A DNA stretch of 64,000 bases from assembly GCA_037179385.1 (NCBI GenBank), contig CM074194.1, forward strand, positions 1,629,001 to 1,693,000, given 5' to 3'. Of the stretch, positions 23,520 to 34,239 are shown one piece after another; within the stretch, counting starts at the first letter, position 1, and every line of letters starts with the position of its first letter. The stretch comes from Holothuria scabra. Its lineage: Eukaryota > Echinodermata > Holothuroidea > Aspidochirotida > Holothuriidae. Made by a program: the position numbers and the translations under genes. The notes beneath the pieces are model-generated. The model had not been told where the DNA came from and searched no databases. It saw only the letters and a list, made by a program, of their open reading frames with translations.

Positions 23520-23790
23520 GAATGGTCAGGTCGTTAGAAGATGTTTTACGGCCCATTTTCCAACCTATTGGTTCAACTCGAGCCGACCCCGGCCTTTTTC
23601 CAGCTGTGGTCCACTGGCTTGTTTTCCCTACTCCTTTGTTTGCGCGGAGCATCACGCACAACGGCAGTAGGTTCCATTTTTAGAGTCTTTTGTATGACCC
23701 GAACTGGGTATCGAACCCCGGCCTTCCGCGTGAAAGGCGAATGCTCTACCGTACCTCCCTGGTTAGACCAAACACGCGGTCGGGGAAATC
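23520..23790 (-). mobile_element. tRNA-headed SINE, family S1 (minus strand)
   Basis: On the minus strand the head contains GGTAGAGCATTCGCC and the Pol III B-box GGTTCGATACC (23707-23717). The body AATGGAACCTACTGCCGTTG and the GGGAAAACAAGCCAGTGG word are shared with the plus-strand copy at 43375-43650, as are the CCAATAGGTTGG word and the 3' part. The head is not a functional tRNA, because it continues into the SINE body without a terminator and the cloverleaf is degenerate. Confidence 0.8.
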
Positions 23791-24130
23791 AAAGAGAATT
23801 TAAAGTGCATAATCATCCATAATACAGTGAAGCAAAGAATTTGAATTTGAAAGATTAAAGCCGATGGACCTCAGTTAGGCCAGACAAAAACAGACCATCA
23901 CTTGACTGTTCAAATTCTATACAGCCATACTGTTCACAGTGGTATTTTTCGACCCTATGATACTACAATCAACACAGATAATCCCTCACGAGATGTGCCA
24001 AGAGAGAAGGGACAGGCGCCGTGGGTGTAATCCTCGCGTAGGCCAATTCATGAAAAATAAGTTTGGGTTCACTAGTACAACGAATGAATCATATTCCCCT
24101 TCCCACACAAGTCAGATGAAGGTCAAATAA
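23785..24130 (+). repeat. Family D fragment and duplicated segment G, copy 2
   Basis: 23785-23875 matches 19205-19290. 23854-24130 matches segment G copy 1 without its MITE. The junction ACCATCAC-TTGACTG represents the empty site of the family B insertion at 22517. Confidence 0.65.
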
Positions 24131-24251
24131 GCTCTGATTCTATTTCTTGACCTAAAAACATCAAGTTATTTTTGCAACAATTTTGTAAACTATTGATGAC
24201 CTGCATAAACACGAATCGTAGTAAATTTCTTTTCTTTTCTTTTTTATCCAG

Positions 24252-24535
24252 GTCCCCAACGAGTCGCACCAGTGTTCAGCAGAGTTCAGGGCGTCAAACA
24301 TTCGAGTACAGTTTCCTAAGTTAACTAAAGTATGCCAGCAGCAGTACGACATTGCTCTACCACCATGGATAAGAACCTGAGCAACAGAACGAAGCCGGCG
24401 AAGTCATTGCCACTAAAGAAAGCAGATGGCCAGGGAATATGGTCTTAAATTCGACCAAACCCGTCAACACCTTTGGCAGTTCTTGAAGTCCTTGTCTTTG
24501 CACATCCGTGTCTATTGCACTACAAAGAACATCAG
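24252..24535 (+). other. Possible transcribed exon (spliced non-coding or 3' exon)
   Basis: A strong pyrimidine tract ends in TTTTTATCCAG at 24251, and CATCAG is followed by GTAAGC at 24536. This gives a possible 284-nt exon. One frame is open from the acceptor for about 41 codons and then stops with TGA near 24375; the other two stop earlier. An internal coding exon is therefore unlikely. A lncRNA exon or an exon holding a stop codon is possible. No protein family was recognised. Confidence 0.25.
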
Positions 24536-24898
24536 GTAAGCATAAAATGAAAACATACGCCTAACATTATTGCTTCTTTTGAACCATTGCCTCATAATAG
24601 GTCCCTTTGCGCTACATGTGTAGCCTACACCTGGATGTATAATTAGTTAATGAATATAATTAATTAGTCAATACAATGGAACATTTTATCACCTAATCAA
24701 CGCTCATATGGCTTCAAATGTGTTTAGGATGAAATTGTAGGCGTATCATTAGGTTGATATTTGGTGATATGAATTCTTAACCACTTATATCTACTTTTGT
24801 TCTCAAATTGCTCTGTATTTCCAGCGACGGTTGTTGAAATTTAAACTATATTTAGATCAGTATTTGCATTGTTATGTGGCAGTTTACATATCCACAAT
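24536..24898. other. No feature seen
   Basis: AT-rich DNA, possibly intronic if the preceding exon is real. Confidence 0.4.
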
Positions 24899-25624
24899 CA
24901 GTGGCGTAGAAAGCAATATCAAAGTGGGGGGGGGAGGGGGCCGGAACAATTTTGGACAATGCACCACACCCTACCCCATTGACCAATGCTAATTTTTTGC
25001 CTTATTCTACAAGCAAGAACAATTTTTTTTAAAAAATAAAAACAATCTGATCTTTCTTATGTATGAAAACTACTGTAGGCCTTCCTAACAGGAACGTAAT
25101 TTGCGGGGCGCCGAGCGCGCCGAAAATTTGGGTCCCTCTACACATTTGTAAATATGGACCTTGTATTGCAAAAAAGAATTTAGATTAAGGGTTCCCTATA
25201 AGGAAATTTGAATATTTGTGGAAGAATCTGCATTTCCTAATAGCATATATCTGAGATAGCATGTCCACCGAATATCGTTGTTGTTACATTATGTTATCTA
25301 AGAAGTGCAGACTGAGGCTTCTTGGCGACTTCAAAGACCTCCCGAAACTTTGTTGCCTTTTTTAAGACAAAATATTTTAAGATAAAAAGCGTAAATTTTA
25401 GGGAAACGGCACTGTAGCGACTACTGACTGCCTTATGGGTTGCAATTTAGGGCGAGCCAACCTTTTTTAAAAATAGTAATTACAAACATGGAACTCTTTT
25501 TTGGAAGAATTCGGAATTTTATGAAACCACACTGTATTTGACCGGTGTTTCAAAAGGCAAATTTCAGAATTTTCACTTTTTCGAGCCAGGGGAATCTCCC
25601 CTGCCTCCTGTAGCTACGTCACTG
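24899..25624 (+). mobile_element. hAT-like non-autonomous element, relative of 7810-9470
   Basis: It starts CAGTGGCGTAGAAAGC and ends with the complement of CAGTGACGTAGC. The body matches 7980-8600 (GGGTTTCCTGT-like segment, AATCTGCATTTCCTAATAGC, CGTTGTTGTTACATTATGTT). A G-run sits inside the left end. The 8-bp flanks TCCACAAT and TGCTGGAA do not match, so one end may be lost or recombined. No transposase frame. Confidence 0.65.
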
Positions 25625-26530
25625 TGCTGGAACATCGAACATTGCTAACATTTTGACACTTCAAAATCTAAAGAACTCATCTACACAGACTACTCAACTG
25701 ACAGGGTTGAAAGGTACATGAGAACATTTGAGTACAGTTGGCCAATGGTTCCTGACTGGAATATGAAGCCTTGCTCGAAAGACTATCTTCAGTTGGCGCG
25801 TAGCTGACAGAAAATATGGAAAAATCGCAACCCCTCTAAACAGCCGGAAATGGCATGTCTCAGGCTTGTAAGAAGAAGCTAAGTTTTCCGATTTTTCCTT
25901 CAAGTGTGAACACCACTGTAGCAGGGTCGAATTGCGGCGGGTGAATCGTGCCGAAATTTTCTCCCCTTTAAAGAAATATATGTGGATAAGGAGCTTGTAT
26001 TGCAAAGAGCTTTGAATTCTGGGTTTCCTGTTAAGAAAATTTAAAGAGTTGGGGGATTACTTAAGAATCTGCACTCTCTTCATATATTGATGACAAATCT
26101 GAGAATGATTGCATGACAACTGAATCGTTGTTGCTACATGTTATCTAAGGCCTACAAACTGACACTCTCCGATGGCCTTTCAAAAGTTTCCAAAACATTG
26201 TTGTCATTTTTAGAAAAAAATATTTCAAAATCAAAAGCTTTCACTGAAGAAAATTTGGAATTTTATGAAAGACAGTTTACAAAAAATAGAAATTTTCTGC
26301 CTGCATGTGTTTCTTGATGGTGTGGTATCACATATGGTAAAAATCCGTTTTTGTCAATTCCAGAGCTCGGAAAAGTTTACCAAACTGATCTACGAGCGAC
26401 AACTAATGTATCATATATCGCATTTTGCGGCGGGCAAAGCTCGCCCGAAATTTTGCCTCTCTTGAGATATGGAAAATGAAAACAAGGTTTTTCTGACCTG
26501 GGAAGTGGGCATGCTTCCGCCCGTCCCCTG
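25625..26530 (+). mobile_element. hAT-like element, third relative, ends unclear
   Basis: From about 25790 the sequence matches 7500-7610. From 25915 it matches 7965-8180 (GTGAACACCACTG, TTCTGGGTTTCCTGT, CGTTGTTGCTACAT). From 26330 it matches 8330-8460 (AGAGCTCGGAAAA, then a GC hairpin and GAAATTTTGCC). Termini were not identified. The 103-codon minus frame at 25694-26005 lies in this body and is not considered real. Confidence 0.6.
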
Positions 26531-27180
26531 CGTACGCCTCCCGTCCCCTCCATCCTGCGCCTATGTCCACAATAACATGCATATACCCATGTTTCTTCAG
26601 CTTACAAGCAGGGATTGGACTAGCCAGGGACTAATAGCCAGGGGCGACTGCTGCTCCCTTTTAGTGTCGAAAAACTTTCTTTTCTTGCTTGAATTTTCAA
26701 CATGTTCTTGATTCAAACAGGGAGAATCTGCTGGTAATATACATGATAATGATCTGATGATTGAACTCCTGGCATAACATTGCACCAGGTTGCATCTGGT
26801 GGGGTTTAATTAAAAAAAAACTTTTCAAAGTTAAGGAATACTCCCTTTAACGCTCCTCGTAGCAGTCACAAATCTACCCTCACCATGAATTCCTTCGTAT
26901 CTGCGACTACCTAATTTTTTACTAAGTCTCCCCTAATAAATAGTCTGTTACGGGTACCCTGGTAGTACCAAACGTTACACCTAAAGGAGTTCTGCTTTCC
27001 AGTAAAACTATTTTTCTTCAAGGGACAACACTTGGACTCCATAAAAAGAAAAGGCCGAAAAGCGGATAAGGGCTACCTATTATGCCTGTTATGTAGGCAA
27101 CTATTTGTAGGCTATTAGTTTGCGACACTTGGGATAGTTAAAATAGACACTTTCACTAAACTATCAGTCTGCGTAACGCC
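26531..27180. other. No gene seen
   Basis: A short hAT-terminus-like word, CCAGGGGCGACTGC, occurs near 26638. Nothing else was recognised. Confidence 0.35.
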
Positions 27181-27183
27181 ACT

Positions 27184-27236
27184 GTGACTGCCGTCCTCTC
27201 AGATTTGTCGTAGCGATGAGCTGAACGAAAAAGCTT
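27184..27236 (-). mobile_element. Family E fragment
   Basis: On the minus strand TTTTTCGTTCAGCTCATCGC followed by TACGACAAATC matches the centres of 32855-32948 and 44313-44420. Both ends are missing. Confidence 0.6.
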
Positions 27237-27660
27237 AACTATATGCTCAGTGCATACTGCACGTGACGTCACGGTGCAAATCTTATGGAGGAACAAAACC
27301 AACATCAAGTGTAGACATCTGATCAAGAAATCGAATACCAGTAAGTCTCCTACATGGTACGTTTGGCGAGTTCTTCTACGTGAGGCTCACCGATAGGCCC
27401 ATATGTATGCCCTATATACAAACATCAGAAGGATACGGATCAGGTGCTTCACTGTTATTCCTTCAAAAAATGAGTGTGTCGTCAATGCATGAGGTTTATA
27501 TGATGGACAGTGGTAGGGGGCTACGAGGCCAAGAAGGAATTTGTCTCTCCCCTAGATTTTGTTCTTTCTGTCAGCAACTTGCCCCCCAAGTAAGGTCAGT
27601 TAGGAGTTGGGTTGACCGAAAAAATAAATAAATGATAGGCCTTTTCAGAGACTTAATGTT
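27237..27660. other. No gene seen; CRE palindrome
   Basis: TGACGTCA at 27264-27271 lies within ACGTGACGTCACGG. An 83-codon frame at 27380-27631 (+) has no visible domain. Confidence 0.4.
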
Positions 27661-27826
27661 TCATCCAGAGATAGGCTTAAATCTCAGAGCTTCGAGAGGC
27701 CCCTAGACTTCCACACCAGGAACAGGCTCTTTGGATTCTCCTTTGAACTACGCCGGAAACATTTCCTCAAACATTGTCATTTGCCCTCACTTTGCCCCCT
27801 ATTTTGACGTTCTGGCTCCGCCACTG
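27661..27826 (-). mobile_element. hAT-like terminal fragment
   Basis: The right edge is the complement of CAGTGGCGGAGCCAG, a classical hAT-style terminus, followed inward (minus strand) by G- and A-rich sequence. The opposite terminus was not found. Confidence 0.45.
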
Positions 27827-28677
27827 ATGACGAAGAACCTAGGAGAGAAGCTGAGTAAATGAGTACACTCCGACAGATGCTGTCTCTGCAGTTGTTGTGT
27901 GATATTTTCTCACACCCCATTATATTGATAATGAGTTTGTCTTTGAACTGATACCTTTTGCAAGGACCTCATGTGTGTATGTCTGATATGAATACAATGC
28001 GGTTTATCGCGAATTTCTGTCGGTTCTGTCGGAATTCTCTACCAATTCTCTGTAGTGAACTATTAAGGTTTTAATCAGTGTTCTCTGATAACAGTGTTTA
28101 CACCGAGTCTGCACAACTGTCTATCGGTTGTCGTTTGCTAAATTCTTTTCTGGTTCCGTATCATTTTTAATATACAAATCTTCAAAGGGAGACAGACGAT
28201 CCTACTTGCAAACGTTCATGTATGTCATTGTAACTGCTGGAATACGAGGTTGGTTCGATTCACCTTTACAAAGATGTAACTTTCAAGAGATTAAATGAAA
28301 CCACCACTCACGCCGAATGGTGTGCGTTAACATATTTCACCACTGCAGTCAGGGGTGGGGAGTCCCAAGATAATTTGCTCACCTTTACAACATTCGCCAA
28401 CGATTTTCTACATGCTACATATCCCCTTAAAAAAAGATTTCTCTTTTCATGAAAATCATTTCGTTTCTCCTTCGGTACCTTGTCTAGCTAAGGCATATTT
28501 CTGAAATAATAACGTTCCTAACTTGAAAGAACAGTTATATTACTGCTCCATTTCCCTGTGTGTTGCGGTCTCAAGGTCACGAACAGTCCCCCAAATATAT
28601 TTTGAAGCTAAAACTAAATCTCAAAATTTTCTTCTTATTTCTTTTCAAAGTACCCTTCATCATGTTTTATGACTTAA
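27827..28677. other. No feature seen
   Basis: No gene or repeat recognised. Confidence 0.5.
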
Positions 28678-29036
28678 AGGGGCTTATTGAGTTGTTATCG
28701 ATAATTTAATGAGAGTCTCAAAGGGTCATTACCACATAACAATGCTTAAAGTTAGCATAACAAGTCAAGTTTCAAGTCCAAAAGTAACAGAAAACATTAA
28801 AATTTTGAATTTTCTAGTGTCCTGACTTGTAACGGTTTTGTACATAATTTGAAAATGTGTCTGGTCACGAAATTTTGTAAACGGACTTGAACAGTTCATT
28901 ACTCACTCATAAAGCAGTTATTTGCGTATAGGGTATGGGGATTGCCTAAGTTTGACCATTTGTCATTGGTTTGTGAAGAAAACTTAATAGGTTTGGAAAA
29001 TTTGTTGAATTTCATGAACCAACTCAATGAGCCGCT
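28678..29036 (+). mobile_element. TTAA-type MITE, family A copy 3
   Basis: It starts AGGGGCTTATTGAGTTG after TTAA (28674-28677), ends CAACTCAATGAGCCGCT and is followed by TTAA (29037-29040). It is 359 bp and collinear with copies 1 and 2. Non-coding. Confidence 0.9.
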
Positions 29037-29059
29037 TTAACTAATGCATAGTCTATTTT

Positions 29060-29190
29060 AGGCAAACCAAGCAGTTACTTCTGGTTAATTTCACATTTGA
29101 GGAGAAAAATACTGTCACATGACTCTCAACAGCCAATCATGAAACAAGACAGTCTACTACACTAATTCGAGCGAGGGCGACTGTTGTCCT
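29060..29190 (-). mobile_element. TTAA-type MITE, family C, truncated minus copy
   Basis: The minus strand reads AGGACAACAGTCGCC, then GTAGTAGACTGTCTTGTTTC, then CATGATTGGCTGTTG, and ends near GTTTGCCT. It matches the first half of 29926-30179. TTAA follows the intact terminus (29191-29194). The other half is missing, and the truncated end lies 20 bp from the family A copy. Confidence 0.75.
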
Positions 29191-29194
29191 TTAA

Positions 29195-29921
29195 AGTTAA
29201 TTGATAAAGGGAGACAGCTCCACCTAAATGCTCTTTGAGTCTTGCAACCATCTGATCGCGAGCCGGAAAGCGAAGAAATGTCAAATTTAAAAATAAAGAG
29301 CCGCCTTGCAGATGTGTGCTTTACCTTTTCAGGACTTCTGTAAAAGATAGGTACTGGAATCTGTTTATACCCGGGGAGCACCCCCCCCCCCTTTTGAAGC
29401 TCCTTTCAGATGAAAGGGATTGATAATCATATCAAAGTTCCTATAGACTACTCCATAACATCTTAACCAGTGTAATGATCTAAATAGTAGAAACGAAACT
29501 TCGTTAATACGCATTTTGGAAGTTGAATTCACCGGGACTGCATGTTCCATCTTTGCTCGCAGCGTGTCGTTCTCTTTGCATCGTAAAGATCGAATCTCCA
29601 TGTGATACCCTAGCCGACCCCAACCTTCACCGATCTCACTAATGACTCCAGTGGTTTATTGGGACAGAAAAACCCATCTTTGGTAGTGAGAGGCGTTCAC
29701 TTCCAAACCTTCTTTCTTCGAGATGCACAATAATGTCTTTGATAGTTTATATGCGAAACACCAATCAAAGGTTATTTCACTTTAATCGCTAGTCGTGTTT
29801 TGAGGGACCTGGAGTTTTCCATGAATTACTTCAATGTGTTGGACACCAACGTTGAAAGTGCATTTATAAGCCAACGTGGGTGTGTTGCATGATTAATTTT
29901 TTTATTTTTGTTTTTTAAATA
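29195..29921. other. No gene seen
   Basis: Overlapping minus-strand frames of 74-78 codons have no recognised domain. A C-run lies at 29381-29391. Confidence 0.4.
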
Positions 29922-30183
29922 TTAAAGGGCAAGAGCAGTCATCCCAAATTAAAGTAGTGTAGTAGACTGTCCAGTTTCACTATTGGCTGTTGGGAGTCCA
30001 GTGACAATGTTTTTGCTCTTCAAATGTGAAATTTATTGAAAATAACTGCTTGGTTTACCTTGAATATGCAAAAAATAAACTCATAAAATGTAATGCAAGA
30101 TACTTTGAAGTGAAATAAGATGAAAATTGTGTTATTCAGCTTTTTCTCGAAAGTAAGTTTGGGGGACTGCTCTTTACCTTTAA
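29922..30183 (+). mobile_element. TTAA-type MITE, family C copy 1 (29926-30179)
   Basis: TTAA flanks both sides (29922-29925 and 30180-30183). The termini AGGGCAAGAGCAGTC and GACTGCTCTTTACCT are imperfect inverted repeats. The interior is AT-rich and non-coding, 254 bp in all. TTAA target sites are typical of piggyBac and of some Kolobok-type transposases, so the source transposase is of that general kind but not identified. Confidence 0.9.
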
Positions 30184-32048
30184 TTAACTTATCGTAAGAA
30201 TAACGAAAGGTCTGACACACTATACATTACAAGGTTATAGGGAAGAATACTCACGGTATGAACTTTGCTCAAGGTGGTAAAACGAGGGGGAGGGGCCTGC
30301 TATCTTTTCATCGCCATTTTATTTCGTAGGATTAATTCGCCCCTGTACCTGATCAAAGAGACTGTTTTATCCGTTACGGTACTCTTGCGAAACCTCCATA
30401 ATTTTTAAGTACAGTGTAGTTATAGATATGTCATTCCTATAGCTACGCGTGAAAGCGTACCCTCACCCACTTACAGTAAGTAGGTGGAATCATATATAAT
30501 TGCTACCCTTCACGGACATGAATCATCCCCAACTGGAGAGTTTGTGAGGTGTTTATTGTTAACTGTTTATTCTTGTAGCAAAAAAATAAAGTGATCAAAG
30601 AGGACTCCCATGAAGGTAAAAAACAACTCGTAAAACAAAAACAAAACCAACAGTAAAAAAAAACGGTAGAAAAGAGGATTCGTAGAAATTTGCAGAATTT
30701 TTCAAGAGTGCTGAAGCTGAGATTAGGAGGTAAAGTTCAGATCAGAAATAAGATAATTTTAAAGCTTTGAAAACAAGACCCTGAACAGAGTGCGAAAGGT
30801 CAAAGCCTTCTTGGGTTTCGACTCATAACTGGAAATATTTTACATAAATTGAAACAAATTTTGAAAGAAATGTTTTTTTGCAAAAAGGCACATACATGAT
30901 TTTGATTTTCTATAAGAGATAAATAAAGGATGACTGGTATATTCTATGGTTTAGTGTACCATGCTTTGCACTGTATAACAAAGGATTGAACTTACTTGTC
31001 ACTCTCAAATGGAGTTTAGGGGTTAGATATTTGCTACGGGCTTACGTCATTGTCAGATAAAAAAAAAAAACGCTATGTGTACCTGCCGTTCTTTCCAACA
31101 GACTGGCGTAAGTTTTTTCGAATTGTATAACTTTTGAACTTCTAAATGAATGAAAAACGTACCCTGCAGAGTCCAATCAAATGCAAAATTACATGACATA
31201 TCCCCATGAATACATCTCTTTAACTCCATCCTTACTTTGAGATATAATATCAGGCATGATTTACATGTTTCAAGATATGAATGTAATACCTTACAAATAA
31301 AAATGCGAGGATTAAGTAAAGGCAGTACAGGTTAGTCTTTCAGAACCCAACATGTTTCTTTCTCATCACAATGAAAGTGGGAAGTGTTTAAAGAAAGTGG
31401 AGAGAGACAATGCAAAACGTCATTTTATAGTAAGATTAACCGGTGACAGTTGATAAACTTTTGGCTCTTTTCGATCAAATATGGAGAAGATTTTAACAAA
31501 AACCCGAAAAGAAAAGAAAAGAAAAAAGATCTGAATCCGACTCAGATTCGTTGTAGTGTAACTGCGGCTAGCACAAAAGAATGATCATGACTTTCAACTT
31601 CATTTTTTGCAAAGCGCAACCGTAGAAATGTATGGTAGCCTGTGAGAGCCATTATATCAAATGATGCAACTGTGACCAAATATGTGCTAACAATTTATTG
31701 TATCTCGAAAGCACAAATGCACAACCATCTAACTACCCCGCGGAGCGGACTCGGTTTGTTCACTCTCCCTTTAAGGTGGGAACATGACTGAACAAGGAAT
31801 ATGCCCCCACAGTCTGCTACGTAGGCAACCATCTAAGCGGCTTCCAATGGCCTCGCTAAGGGGATTTTTGTTGGGTCTTCAGACGGGGATTGTCGGTTGA
31901 TGGCAGCTATTGAGGTTATATAATTACGGAGAATTTATTCATCTCTATACTTCAAAAATATGAGATTAAAACTCTAATCAATGAATAACCCTACTCCTTA
32001 AATATTGAGTACAGTTTAATCTAATTGATTATTGGAATTAGGACATTT
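30184..32048. other. Mostly unique DNA; no gene seen
   Basis: Simple (GAAAA)n near 31508-31530 and A-runs at 30655 and 31060. At 31735-31765 CCGCGGAGCGGACTCGGTTT resembles the start of family E. No coding signal. Confidence 0.45.
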
Positions 32049-32082
32049 TTCCTGGTTTTCCTGGTTTTCCTGGTTATTTTTT
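32049..32082 (+). repeat. Short tandem repeat, TTTTCCTGG
   Basis: About three and a half copies of TTTTCCTGG in a T-rich stretch. Confidence 0.7.
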
Positions 32083-32845
32083 TCTTTTTTGTTAAAGTGA
32101 TATTTTGGTGGACTAAAAAGTGGTGCAATAGGAGAGTACGAAATAGTCGACAGCTAGAAAAGATAAGTAACCAGAAGCCAACTCAAATTTTTGTTTGCAG
32201 ATAACAAGTTTAAAGACGAGTGGGTACTACTGTGTTGCGTTGAATTATTGGATTTCCCATTCACGACAACCGGAAGTTGTTGCACTTTCAACATAATCAA
32301 TAACAATGAGATACTGAGCTCAGCCTTAAAAAAAATAAAAGTGTCATGCGTGAGTGTAGTCAGACTTTTTTGCGTTGGGGAGATGGGCTGGAATGCCACT
32401 ATCCTATATATGAGGCCAGAGGCGCAGCTAGATGTCAAAATCTCTATATAGGCGTGTCATTCAGTAGTCCCATGGGATTTTTTTATGCTAATAAGAATGA
32501 ATAACCAGGTTTTCAAGTTTAAAGTGTCCCTCAAGTCAAAAAATTAAAAAACGTATATTAAAAAGAATTAAAAATGAATTATGACAGTCCAACTACCATC
32601 TTCACAGGATATCCTTGAGCCAAGATATAGAATGTGAAATTTGTTGACTTAAAACTAATTATATTAGTCCATTGGGCAATAATTTTACTCTCTTGTTGTA
32701 AAACTTCCATTACCTGTTTTGTTTCCCTTTCAAACTAAAACTGTTTTATGACGTTGAACACTACCTGTTTGCTTTTATAGCGTGTTGGATACAGAGGGTT
32801 TCATTAATTACATCAACCCACAAGAGTGAGAGCACTCTCACACCA
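32083..32845. other. No gene seen
   Basis: Opposing frames of 86 and 94 codons at 32154-32451 overlap completely and have no visible family. A hAT-like word, CCAGAGGCGCAGCTAG, lies near 32416. Confidence 0.4.
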
Positions 32846-32957
32846 TGGTACAAGTAGCCCCCGGAGCGGACGAAGTCTTTTCGTTCAGCTCATCGCTACG
32901 AAAAACCACCCTAGCAGGGCGGCGGCCAGAGAGGCGCTGCGCAGGCTATGGTACAAG
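32846..32957 (+). mobile_element. Family E element (32855-32948) with 9-bp TSD
   Basis: A 94-bp GC-rich element begins TAGCCCCCGGAGCGG and ends GCGCTGCGCAGGCTA. It is bounded by the perfect direct repeat TGGTACAAG (32846-32854 and 32949-32957). The centre TTTTCGTTCAGCTCATCGCT recurs at 44313-44420 and, inverted, at 27184-27236. A 9-bp duplication suggests a MULE-like or similar cut-and-paste source, but the termini are too short to assign. Non-coding. Confidence 0.75.
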
Positions 32958-33703
32958 GTGCAGTAACTTTTAGAAAACAAAACAAAAAATACAAAGTGTA
33001 TAATATGATTAGAACAACAATGGCATCACAAATTATTGTGCAATGTACCGTTTTCATTTGAGTGAATGAACTTCAACATTTTATATATCAGCTCAGGAAT
33101 GCCCTATGAAGATGGGATTAGATTGTTAGAATTCATTGTTCATGCTGTTTAATATATATTTTTGAATTTTTTGACGTGAGGTACACTTTAAGGTCATGAA
33201 CCAATTTAGGAAATCTAAATGTGTTGTAGGCATTATTGTTGGCATTTGAGCATTTGAGGTCACTCTCCCTGTTACACAGTCAGATACTGTATCCGGCACA
33301 ATGCGACACCCTACAGAAGTTGTTAATCACAAATTACGGTGTATAATAGTTAATAACGCATTGATCCCACTTACACCTGTACACTCTCCCCCATCAGTAT
33401 TAAATAAGGCGTTGTTGAACTTGAACTTTCTTCCACTACTAAAGCTTCGTATGACGTCATGACACCTATTTTCCCTCCTCACACTTTACAAAAGCTGCGT
33501 GAAAAGAGATATAAGAAACTGAATACTGAGAGATTACAGCAAAAGTGCTGACAGTTTTTTGAAACCTAATTCACAGCAATTTTGCTGTACTCTTTATGTA
33601 TCTCTTCATTTTTTGTTCTGTAAACCTTCAGTAATTTTAACATTGAACATTTTGGAGATGTTCCCATTGACCCTCATATTTTCGTCTTGTGATTTCTTTA
33701 CAG
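32958..33703. other. No feature seen; CRE palindrome
   Basis: TGACGTCA at 33452-33459. No repeat or gene. Confidence 0.45.
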
Positions 33704-33766
33704 ACCCTGTTCGCCCCCGCCTCCCCGTTCTCGCACTCCGTTATCAGGACTGTAGCGCTCAAACAG
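33704..33766 (+). other. Possible 63-nt microexon-sized coding exon
   Basis: GATTTCTTTACAG ends at 33703, and AAACAG is followed by GTACCT at 33767. The 63 nt between are a multiple of three and open in two frames (for example TLFAPASPFSHSVIRTVALK). The stretch is GC-richer than its surroundings. No matching exons were found nearby and no family was recognised, so this could be chance. Confidence 0.2.
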
Positions 33767-33960
33767 GTACCTCACATGTACTCAATCGTCACAAAGTGGA
33801 CACGGTTTCCCACGATGATGCCATTTTTTCGAATGGAATTAATATAGATCGAAAGTGTAAATAAAACGAATCGGTGTGACGGAAAGATATTACACATTAC
33901 ATGTGACAACTTCTACCCCTTGTGTTAGGACCAGGACGACCTAAAACAAACTTACATCAT

Positions 33961-34239
33961 TTAAAGGGCAAGATCAGTCATCCCAAATTGAAGTAGTGTA
34001 GTAGACTGTTTAGTTTCATGATTGGCTGTTGGTAGTCATGTGACGACATTTTTCCATTTAAATGTGAAATTTACTAGAAATAACTGTTTGGTTTACCTTG
34101 AATATGCAATAGTTAAAACCCTCAAATGTAATGAAAGATACGTTGAAGAGAAATAAGACGAAAATTGTGCTATTTAGCTTTTTCTTAAAAATAAATTTTT
34201 TTTTGGGGGGGGGGAGGGGGGACTGCTCTTTACCTTTAA
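33961..34239 (+). mobile_element. TTAA-type MITE, family C copy 2 (33965-34235)
   Basis: TTAA precedes AGGGCAAGATCAGTCATCCC and follows GGGGGACTGCTCTTTACCT. It is collinear with 29926-30179, with a long T-run and G-run expansion near 34192-34231. Non-coding. Confidence 0.9.
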
